Shown piece after piece: positions 8,838 through 15,986 of a stretch of 64,000 nt of DNA. Made by a program: the position numbers and the translations under genes. The notes under the pieces were generated by a model. That model was not told the DNA's origin and did not search any database. It was given only the letters and a program-made list of their open reading frames with translations. This stretch comes from Ga0077536 sp943370145 (lineage in GTDB: Bacteria > Pseudomonadota > Gammaproteobacteria > Ga0077536): the NCBI GenBank assembly GCA_943370145.1, contig CALRPY020000011.1, forward strand, positions 30,827-94,826, written 5' to 3'. Within the stretch, counting starts at the first letter, position 1; every line of letters begins with the position of its first letter.

Positions 8838-9791
8838 ATGGCATCAAGATGGTGGTTACTGTTTGAGAAGTCAGATGAGACGCGAATCTCTAAGGGGATC
8901 GATGCCTACCAGGATGAGACTGGGCGGATCTACCGCTACGACAGCATGGTGCCCAACCACAAAAACCTGCAGAAAGGCGACGGCGTCATCATCCGCAAGG
9001 AAAACGAGATCGTGGGCACGGGATTCATCAACTCCATCACGGCCAGCGATTCGATCAAGACGCACCGGCGATGTCCGAAGTGCAGCAGCACCGACGTGCG
9101 AGAGCGGGCGACGCTGACTCCAAAGTGGAAGTGCGGCAAGTGCGCTGCCGAGTTTCCAGAGCCGAAGGAGACTCGGACGGCGGTTCGGTCCTACGTCGCC
9201 TCGATCGGCAGCTTCCAGGGCCTCGCGATTCCCCCGTCTGTACAGCGGGTGAAGGCCTGCTGCGTCGGCGGCAACGGTGAGAAGTCGCAACTCTCCATGA
9301 TTGAACTCGACCCTGAACCGCTGGCGGAAGTCTTGGGCGGCCGTATGCCCGAGGGGCCTGCGGATAGCCCGCCGCCCGCCCGGCCCGGCGGACAGGGCTT
9401 TGGGCTCACGGTGGAACAGCGGCGGGCAGTTGAACTGCGCGCGATGGCGGTGGCTGCTGAGCTATATGCTCGAGAGGGGTGGACGACGGAGGACACGTCG
9501 AGCAACAACCCGTTCGACCTCCTCGCGACGCGTGGCGATGAACGATGGTTCGTTGAGGTCAAAGGGACTACCGGTCCCGGCGAAACCGTTGTCCTGACGC
9601 GCGGGGAGGTTGAGCACGCGAAGTCACACGGTGAGAAGACGGCCCTCGTCGTCGTGACGGGTATCGTTCTTGAGCAGGTCAGCGGCCTCTGGTGCGGCGT
9701 GAGCGGCCGGGTCGCCAAGCATCTTCGCCCTTGGTCGCCCGAGCCGGAGAGACTCACGGCGACGGAGTACCGCTACAGCGTCCCGGGGTAA
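8838..9791 (+). CDS. PUA/EVE-like + zinc-ribbon + DUF3883 putative nuclease
   Basis: 317 residues from the ATG at 8838, chosen because GGAGGT lies 5 bp upstream and the conserved-looking protein begins there. The N-terminal ~120 residues (MASRWWLLFE ... GDGVIIRKENEIVGTGFI) look like a PUA/EVE-type fold, interrupted by a zinc ribbon with two cysteine pairs, CPKC ... CGKC. The C-terminus (about 205-300) has NPFDLLAT ... WFVEVKGT, a DUF3883/Mrr-like PD-(D/E)XK core with D and ExK. Modified-base readers joined to such nucleases are typical of modification-dependent restriction. It stands alone on the plus strand between the MORC operon and the Dcm/EcoRII genes. Function is inferred. Confidence 0.72.
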   Translation: MASRWWLLFEKSDETRISKGIDAYQDETGRIYRYDSMVPNHKNLQKGDGVIIRKENEIVGTGFINSITASDSIKTHRRCPKCSSTDVRERATLTPKWKCGKCAAEFPEPKETRTAVRSYVASIGSFQGLAIPPSVQRVKACCVGGNGEKSQLSMIELDPEPLAEVLGGRMPEGPADSPPPARPGGQGFGLTVEQRRAVELRAMAVAAELYAREGWTTEDTSSNNPFDLLATRGDERWFVEVKGTTGPGETVVLTRGEVEHAKSHGEKTALVVVTGIVLEQVSGLWCGVSGRVAKHLRPWSPEPERLTATEYRYSVPG

Positions 9792-10143
9792 TCGCGTCGA
9801 TGCGCACGAGAAGGGGGGCGGATTCGGGCAGTGGGCCAGTCGATCACAGTGAGGAGAACGGCCGTCCCGCTTGCCAAGAACATGGCTTCGTTGACGCTGC
9901 CGTCGAAAGTCTTGGCAGCGCGAGCTAGTGCGATGCGGCCTCCGCGCCAGCAGCGTCGAGCCTGTCCAAAAAAGCGCTGATTGAGCGTGTCCGGGGCAGC
10001 GAACTCAGCTACCGCTTAGGTTGCCCGCCCTGCCGCGACAAGCCCGCCTATGCGGACAACTGCAGCCCCGTAATTCGTTATGCAAAAGAAATTTGTGTGA
10101 ATGTGACAGATGCCCGAACTCCCTTCATTGCCCTAAGCGACCG
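9792..10143. other. Intergenic region between converging defence genes
   Basis: About 350 bp between the 3' ends of the DUF3883 and EcoRII-like genes. A frame running from about 9929 to 10172 without a normal start codon reads as a cysteine-rich peptide and may be a fragment of a lost gene. No clear terminator hairpin was found. Confidence 0.35.
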
Positions 10144-11400
10144 TTACTGCGCTAATTGCATCGTCAGGGAATAAGGGGCCAGTTGACTCTGCCTCTGCAA
10201 GGCCAGCTGGGAAAAGGCGCGCACATCGAGTAGCCAACCGCGCTGCGCTTCGCTGTAAGTTTCATGCAATGCGCGGGGCACGACCAGCTGCAATCGCTTG
10301 GACTGCATCTCGGTCGTCTGGTTGGTGCTAATAGCTGTCTCCATCGTGAGCAGATGCTTCTCCTGGATCCGATCTGCTTCTGCTAAAACCTGACGCCACC
10401 GCTCCTTGCAGGTGCTTTTGACAGCCAGCATCGTCAGTTGCATCGGATTGAAACCAGTGTCGTGGTATTCCCGCTGTCCCGGTAGTAGGAAGTCAGGTTT
10501 TGATTTGTTTTCTGTGATGGCAGCGCGCTTGTAGCGGATAGCCAGTAAGTCGAAGACCATCGCGATGTGGTTCTCGAGCGCCAGACCTACCCGACTCTTG
10601 CGGCGGTTCTGAACGGACAGCGAGAACAATAGAAAGTCGTCAACATTCTCAGCAGAGAAGCCTTCGGATAGTCGCTCACTAATTAGGTATCGCTCTAGTG
10701 TCCTGAACAGGGTCTCTTCGCGCTCCATCCATGCCATAAGTGCGGCATCGGGATCCACGCGCGGATCTACGTCGTCCAGCGTCTCTCGGGCGAATGCCGA
10801 AAACGCAGCTGTCTTTGGGAAGCTTCCGTTGAAACGAGAGAGCATAACATCCAGGTATGTGTCCGCCCGCGGCTCAACAACAATGCCAATACTTTCTAGA
10901 ATAAATGTTGCCGCGAATCCGACCCGGTCCTGCTCGTTCTCCAGGCCGGCCCGGACGGAAAACTGTGGGTAGTCATCGTCCGAGAAGCCAAACAACCATT
11001 CAATCTGGCTGGCTGCACTGGATCCGTTCTCCGCAATTATGACTAGCAGCCCCCCGTCACGCCGCTTGGCGATAAGCAAGAGATCGTTCTCTCCCGCCAG
11101 TTGGGATACTTGAGTGGTCGGAAAATAGAACCGGTATTCGGCTGAGCGATGCGGCTGATTTTCGCGACTGTCATAAAGTGTGAGGAATGCGTGCTCCACG
11201 ACTGGCTCATCGTCCTCGTCATTGAGATATATGAAGCGCGTTTCCAGCCGGGTGGCCTCCGTCGGTCGGCCCATAAAAGCCAGCATGGACTTTGTAGCGT
11301 TGTATTCGTGCTGGTTCGAGCGCGTTTCATCGGCCTCCACGGCCGAAAGCCGCTTGATAGCGACGCCTTCGAAATACTCCGATAAATAGCCGCGTTTCAT
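10144..11400 (-). CDS. EcoRII-type type II restriction endonuclease
   Basis: 418 residues from the ATG at 11400. That ATG overlaps the vsr stop in an ATGA junction, so the longer in-frame extension to 11439 is unlikely. The C-terminal half matches the EcoRII catalytic domain closely: NRRKSRVGLALENH, then ITENKSKPDFLLPG, YHDTGF, LTMLAVKSTCKERWRQ, HLLTMETAIS and RLQLVVP. EcoRII uses the PDF and the K of AVK-type strands as its PD-(D/E)XK-like site. The N-terminal part contains VAIKRLSAVEADETRSNQHE, resembling the start of the EcoRII-N regulatory domain. EcoRII cuts CCWGG and is blocked by C5 methylation of the inner C. Site specificity here is inferred from homology. Confidence 0.88.
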   Translation of the reverse strand: MKRGYLSEYFEGVAIKRLSAVEADETRSNQHEYNATKSMLAFMGRPTEATRLETRFIYLNDEDDEPVVEHAFLTLYDSRENQPHRSAEYRFYFPTTQVSQLAGENDLLLIAKRRDGGLLVIIAENGSSAASQIEWLFGFSDDDYPQFSVRAGLENEQDRVGFAATFILESIGIVVEPRADTYLDVMLSRFNGSFPKTAAFSAFARETLDDVDPRVDPDAALMAWMEREETLFRTLERYLISERLSEGFSAENVDDFLLFSLSVQNRRKSRVGLALENHIAMVFDLLAIRYKRAAITENKSKPDFLLPGQREYHDTGFNPMQLTMLAVKSTCKERWRQVLAEADRIQEKHLLTMETAISTNQTTEMQSKRLQLVVPRALHETYSEAQRGWLLDVRAFSQLALQRQSQLAPYSLTMQLAQ

Positions 11401-11843
11401 TCCGTGATCTCGACACTGGCCGAAGCGCCTAAAAGCCAATCTGCCAACCGTTCGGCAACGGCGTCAACGCTGGGCTGCTTTCCGCGCAGCGCGCACTCCC
11501 ACACGGTGGCGACCCGCCATCCTTCCCCGGCTAGTGCGGCTGTGTGTTTCACGTCGTTTGCCCGGTTTCGCCGAATCTTAGCAAGCCAGAACTCCGGGCG
11601 CGTTTGGGGTTCCTTAAACAATCGGCAATCGTGCCCGTGCCAGAAACAGCCATGGATAAATACCACCGCCCGGTACCGCGGGAGCACGATGTCAGGGTGT
11701 CCAGCCAACTTTCTGTCGTGCAGGCGATAACGGAAACCGAGGGAGTGAAGTGCCCGACGGACTAGGATTTCCGGTTTCGTATCCTTTGATCGTATGCCGG
11801 ACATCATCCGGCTCCGAACTTCAGGCGAAACCACGTCAACCAT
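11397..11843 (-). CDS. vsr: Very short patch repair endonuclease Vsr
   Basis: 148 residues, the usual length. It begins with the family signature (RSRMMSGIRSKDTKPE) and carries the catalytic region GHPDIVLPRYRAVVFIHGCFWHGHDC, including the catalytic Asp and the zinc-binding His/Cys residues. Vsr nicks 5' of the T in T:G mismatches made by deamination of 5-methylcytosine, so it protects the host from the mutagenic cost of the adjacent methyltransferase. It lies 6 bp downstream of the methyltransferase gene and overlaps the EcoRII-type gene by 4 bp. Confidence 0.93.
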   Translation of the reverse strand: MVDVVSPEVRSRMMSGIRSKDTKPEILVRRALHSLGFRYRLHDRKLAGHPDIVLPRYRAVVFIHGCFWHGHDCRLFKEPQTRPEFWLAKIRRNRANDVKHTAALAGEGWRVATVWECALRGKQPSVDAVAERLADWLLGASASVEITE

Positions 11844-11849
11844 GACTGC

Positions 11850-13160
11850 TTACGCAGCTACTATCTTTAGCCGAGGCTGGATTAATCCACCACCCTCTCG
11901 AGCTTTCAGGTCAGCGATGCGCGGGGCCATGATTCGAGCGACTGCCTCCATCACGTCCACGACCACGCTGTTGCCGAATTGCTTGTACGCCTGGGTGTCG
12001 CTAACGACTATCTCGAAGTTGTCGGGGAATCCCATCAAACGAGCGCACTCGCGTGGCGTCAGGCGCCGCGGGCGCTCGTCCGTGCCGCAGTGAATCAGAA
12101 TCTCGCTCCCGTCCTTGTAATAACGGGCCGATAAGGTTCGCGTATACCGGTCCACTCCGGGGCGCACCAGCCCGAAGCCAAAGCCGTTACCTGCCGCTTG
12201 GTGTTTAGCCGCATAGTTCTGCAGGTAGGTCCAAAGTCTAGGGGTCAGCACGTACTTGGGGTTGACCTTCGCCAATGGTTCCATGGTGTAGTGCTTCTCA
12301 GGCGTCTCACTGCCATCCTCTGGATGCAGAATGCTCGCAATATCCGGCCCCTGTTTCGGCAATCGAAGGTCATCCCATGTGAAATCGCAGTCTTCGCGGA
12401 AACCGACGATGAGAATCCGTTCCCGATGTTGAGGAACGAAATGTTTCCCGTCGACCACCTTATGGTGAACCCGATAGCCGAGCTTTGATTCCAGCACGTC
12501 CTTAATGACGCGGAACGTGTTGCCCTTGTCATGGCTAACTAGGTTTTTCACGTTCTCGAGCAGGAAAGCCTTCGGGCGCTTGGCGGCAATAATGCGCTCG
12601 ATGTCGAAAAACAGTGTGCCCTGCGTGGTGCACTCAAATCCGTGCGGACGCCCGAGCGCGTTTTTCTTGCTGACACCAGCGATAGAGAATGGCTGGCATG
12701 GGAAACCTGCCAGCAACACATCGTGATCAGGCACCTCATGCGAATCGACCTGCGTGATGTCTCCGACAAACGGGTGGTCGTGGCCGAAGTTGGCCTGATA
12801 GGTCTTCCTCGACCACTCGTTCCATTCGCTGGTGAAGACGCAGCGCCCCCCAGCGCGCTCGAATCCGAGCCGGATACCGCCGATGCCTGCGAAAAGGTCG
12901 ATAAAGGTGAACTCCTTGCCTGGGGCATCATATGGCTTGTTCATCCTAAGGATTTCTCTGAGCGCGGGGACGGCCATCGAAGGGCAGCGGGTCAGGCCAC
13001 GCTCCCACCTGGCGATAGTCTTGGGAGTCGTGCCGAGGCGGTCGGCGAGCGCCTGCTGGGTCAGCTGCTCTCGAGCCTGTCGAAGGAGGGTAAGCGCTTC
13101 TGTCTCGGACATGCCCTGAATCTCGCTGGGAAATTTTCCAGCCATTTTGTCCGATATCAT
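11850..13160 (-). CDS. Dcm-type DNA (cytosine-5) methyltransferase with N-terminal HTH
   Basis: About 436 residues from the ATG at 13160; the ATG at 13145 is an alternative. Residues about 20-75 form a Cro/XRE-like helix-turn-helix (TQQALADRLGTTPKTIARWERGL). The methyltransferase follows with motif I FIDLFAGIGGIRLGFE, catalytic motif IV AGFPCQPFS, motif VI LLENVKNL, motif VIII QHRERI, and motifs IX/X RECARLMGFP and QFGNSVV. It makes 5-methylcytosine, probably in CCWGG given the EcoRII-type partner. The HTH is common in Dcm-like enzymes and may repress its own promoter or aid DNA binding. It is the first gene of a tight three-gene operon. Confidence 0.92.
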   Translation of the reverse strand: MISDKMAGKFPSEIQGMSETEALTLLRQAREQLTQQALADRLGTTPKTIARWERGLTRCPSMAVPALREILRMNKPYDAPGKEFTFIDLFAGIGGIRLGFERAGGRCVFTSEWNEWSRKTYQANFGHDHPFVGDITQVDSHEVPDHDVLLAGFPCQPFSIAGVSKKNALGRPHGFECTTQGTLFFDIERIIAAKRPKAFLLENVKNLVSHDKGNTFRVIKDVLESKLGYRVHHKVVDGKHFVPQHRERILIVGFREDCDFTWDDLRLPKQGPDIASILHPEDGSETPEKHYTMEPLAKVNPKYVLTPRLWTYLQNYAAKHQAAGNGFGFGLVRPGVDRYTRTLSARYYKDGSEILIHCGTDERPRRLTPRECARLMGFPDNFEIVVSDTQAYKQFGNSVVVDVMEAVARIMAPRIADLKAREGGGLIQPRLKIVAA

Positions 13161-13334
13161 TCCCCCGCTCAACAATTTAACGGCGAGACCGAACGGCTGC
13201 GACCAAGCTGAAAGAAAATACTTGCTGACCCTTAAGGGGACACGCCTTGGGGCCCGCTTTCCAGCCCTAATTCGGACGACCGGGCCCGAACCTTCGACAC
13301 CCTGCCCACTGAACCAGCTCCGCTTATACGAACG

Positions 13335-13364
13335 CCAGGAAGCGATAAGTTCATCGCTTCCTGG
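13335..13364. repeat. Perfect 12-bp inverted repeat with CCWGG ends
   Basis: CCAGGAAGCGAT, a six-base loop AAGTTC, then ATCGCTTCCTGG. It sits immediately upstream of the IS3 OrfA remnant and about 175 bp upstream of the methyltransferase gene. The arm ends are CCAGG and CCTGG, sequences of the CCWGG type. It may be part of the insertion sequence end, a terminator or an operator. Confidence 0.6.
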
Positions 13365-13381
13365 AGGTTCAAATACAACTA

Positions 13382-14066
13382 AAACCCCCTCGTCAATTCA
13401 CCGGCAACTTCAAGGCACAGGCCGTCGCCGTAGCCGAGTCCATCGGCCCGGCCGAGCTACGCCTTCGTCGCACGTGAATGGGCTTTGTTTCCGCTGGCTG
13501 TCTTGTGCCGGCTGCTCGGCGTCTCCCGCTTGGGCTTCCATGATTACCTTGGCCGTCAGGCGCTGCCGGGTCCCAACAAGGAGGCGACCGTACTTCGCGA
13601 CCTCAGGCGATGCCATGCCGAAAGCCGCGGCACCTACGGCCGGTCCCGCCTGGTGGCCGACCTGCGCGAGTTGGGCCAGCCGTCGGACCTGAACGGGTAA
13701 CCCGGCTGATGCGCCAATAAGGCCTGTGGGGCAAATCCAAAGGCCGTGTCAGATCACGCACCACGGACAGCGGCCACGCACGGCCGGTCGCCGGGGACCT
13801 GCTCGACAGGCAGTTCGACGTGACCAGCACCTCGCCGGCGTGGGTCAGTGATATCACCTACATCGCCACGCGCGAGGGTTGGCTGTATCTGGCTGTCGTG
13901 TTAGGCATCCAAACACGGCAGGTGCTGGGCTACAGCCTCAGCGACCGCATGTCGGATACGCTGGTCGAACAGGCCTTCCTCAACGCCTGGCAGCGCTCTC
14001 GAGGACCCTAGGGCGTGTTGTTCCAATCCGACCGCGGCGGCCATTACGCCTGCCGTGGGGAAACAT
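13382..14066 (+). pseudogene. Decayed IS3-family transposase (OrfA fragment joined to OrfB)
   Basis: From 13382 one frame reads KPPRQFTGNFKAQAVAVAES, the start of an IS3 OrfA. It jumps by an internal deletion to OrfB: a frame beginning near YAFVAREWALFPLAVLCRLL, then GTYGRSRLVADLRE. After a frameshift near 13695 and an in-frame TAA, the rve core resumes (FDVTSTSPAWVSDITYIATREGWLYLAVV), followed by a TAG and LFQSDRGGHYA. The first two catalytic Asp regions are present, but the frame ends before the catalytic Glu. It is non-functional. Confidence 0.82.
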
Positions 14067-14997
14067 GCTCACCCACGCCCGCGCGGTCAGCGCAACCAAC
14101 ACAAGGCTCTCGCAGAGGTGCGTAACCCACTTGCCCTTGCCCCGGTCACCGGGGATGTCAGCACTGGTGACGGATACGAATGCCCCTGTTGCAGGCCCAC
14201 TGCCACCACTGCGGTTGCGTCCCAAACACACCTAGCGCAGCATCCCGCCCATAAACCGCTGGCTGAGTCAGCCCGCTTGATGCCCGTCACCGCATCGCCC
14301 TGCCCGCTTTGGCGGGCGCCCCAGCCGGCCTGATCTCCTGCAACCCGGCGACCAGAAGGTCTGGAGATACCCGTCCGAGGTCGGTCCTGCCGATATGCCC
14401 TGCCCAGCCTGGCCGACCGGCAAACGCGCGTTCCCTGCCCCAACGCGGCGGCGAGGCGCGGGCCACGGCCCGCATCAAGCCTGCTGCAACATAGCGGCGC
14501 CCTGCTGCAACCTGCTGCGCCAACCAACAGCGTCGTCACTACGCGTCGCGAGCCGGTAGTGACGACGCGCACGCAGCCCCAGCACGCCCGGGCGACCACG
14601 GGGCTGTCGCAAGTGACGGACCCCCGTGACGTGCTCCGCCACGCCTCCCCCGGGCCGCGAAAGCGGCTACCTGGACGTCGTTGACGGTCGCTGAAGACCG
14701 TTAGACCGCCTGCGCCAGCAGGCACCGTCGACCTGCGCCCCCCTGCGGTGCATCCCCTGAGCCCTGGGCGTGGGCTCGAACCGACGAACCGACTTGCAGC
14801 AGCAAGCGCCGTCGGGGCCAAGTCCGCGTGCCGCGGCGGCCAGCAGAAAGACCTCGGCACAAGACGGGAGTGGTGTCCCGTGTCCCTTGTGGTTCCCGTT
14901 GCGCTCAGGCGTTCGGGACGGACAGAAACACTTACCAGACCGACTTCACACCAGCGACAACGAACCCGACCGCCCCCAGGGGCAACCGACCGACTCG
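14067..14997. other. Non-coding stretch after the IS3 remnant
   Basis: About 930 bp. Long open frames on both strands are low-complexity, Arg/Pro/Gly-rich and look like GC-driven shadows. I see no RNA gene, no recognisable protein family and no clear repeat. It may be decayed element DNA. Confidence 0.45.
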
Positions 14998-15891
14998 ATG
15001 ACGGAGAACACCAGCAGCAACCGGATGCGCGATCTGAACTACCAGCTCAAACAGCTCTGCCGCCGCAATCGCGATGGTAGCTTCGCCACGCAGCGCGACC
15101 GTGAGCGTGTGCTCGACCTCGTCGCCAACCAGCTCCAGGAGGCGGGCTTCCGGCATTTGGGCGCCACGAGCCTCAAGCCCAAGCACGCGGAAAGCTTGGT
15201 GGCCCGCTGGCAGGCCGAGGGCCTGGCCATCGGCACGATCAAGAACCGCATGGCAGAGCTCCGCTGGTGGGCCGAGAAGATCGGCAAGAGCAACGTCATC
15301 GCCCGAGATAACCACCACTACGGCATCGGCAACCGGCAACACGTCACCAACGTCAGCAAGGCGCGGGAACTCCAGGGCAACGCTCTTGGCCGGGTGACCG
15401 ACCCGTACACCGCTATGTCGCTGCGGCTACAGGCCAGCTTCGGGCTGCGACGGGAGGAGTCCATCAAGATCCAGCCGGAGTGGGCGGACCGGGGCAACGT
15501 ACTCGCCCTGAAGGACACTTGGACGAAGGGCGGTCGAGCACGCGAGGTGCCTGTGCGCAATGTGAAGCAGCGGCAGTTGCTCGAAGAGGCGAAGGCCCTG
15601 GCCGGCAGGGGCAGCCTCATCCCGGCCGACAAGTCCTACTCAGAGCAACTACGCCGCTTCCAGCACCAGTGCGCCGCCGCCGGCATCCACCGTGTGCACG
15701 GGTTCCGGCACCAGTATGCGCAGGTGCGATATCGTGAATTGACGGGCCGGGCGGCACCTGCAGCTGGTGGGCCGCAGTCGCGGGATCTGACGGCCGAGCA
15801 GAAGGCGATTGATCGGGAGGCGCGGCTCACGATCAGCGCGGAGCTGGGGCATGAGAGGGAGCAGGTGACGGCCGTTTACTTGGGAAGGTGA
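14998..15891 (+). CDS. Integrase-domain protein (tyrosine recombinase type)
   Basis: 297 residues from the ATG at 14998 (ATG at 15025 is an alternative). An N-terminal SAM-like core-binding domain (RDLNYQLKQLCRRNRDGSFATQ) precedes a catalytic domain with LQASFGLRREESIKIQP (catalytic Arg box), VHGFRHQYAQVRY (HxxR box) and ELGHEREQVTAVYLGR ending in the nucleophile Tyr. It matches the short phage-integrase-like proteins that often ride in ICEs separately from the element's own integrase. Target and partners are unknown. It sits between the IS3 remnant and the OLD nuclease and runs opposite to its right-hand neighbours. Confidence 0.75.
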   Translation: MTENTSSNRMRDLNYQLKQLCRRNRDGSFATQRDRERVLDLVANQLQEAGFRHLGATSLKPKHAESLVARWQAEGLAIGTIKNRMAELRWWAEKIGKSNVIARDNHHYGIGNRQHVTNVSKARELQGNALGRVTDPYTAMSLRLQASFGLRREESIKIQPEWADRGNVLALKDTWTKGGRAREVPVRNVKQRQLLEEAKALAGRGSLIPADKSYSEQLRRFQHQCAAAGIHRVHGFRHQYAQVRYRELTGRAAPAAGGPQSRDLTAEQKAIDREARLTISAELGHEREQVTAVYLGR

Positions 15892-15986
15892 CTGCAATCG
15901 ACCCATCCGCGACACACGAAACCCTGAACTCGTCGCAGCAAAGGCGTCGGAGCAGCGCGCGATTGACTCAATGATATCTGACCCTG

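Noticed and set aside
9929..10172. Cysteine-rich frame (CPPCRDKPAYADNC ...) in the gap before the EcoRII-like gene
   Set aside because: No usual start codon after the upstream stop, and it runs into the antisense of the nuclease gene end. At most a gene fragment.
14761..14795. Sequence like a tRNA T-arm (CTCGAACC ... ACGA) considered as a second att site
   Set aside because: Only about eight contiguous bases match the tRNA-Val 3' end, which any T-arm consensus would give.
14087..14860. A 257-codon minus-strand frame after the IS3 remnant
   Set aside because: Arg/Gly/Ala-rich low-complexity product, no start signal, no family.
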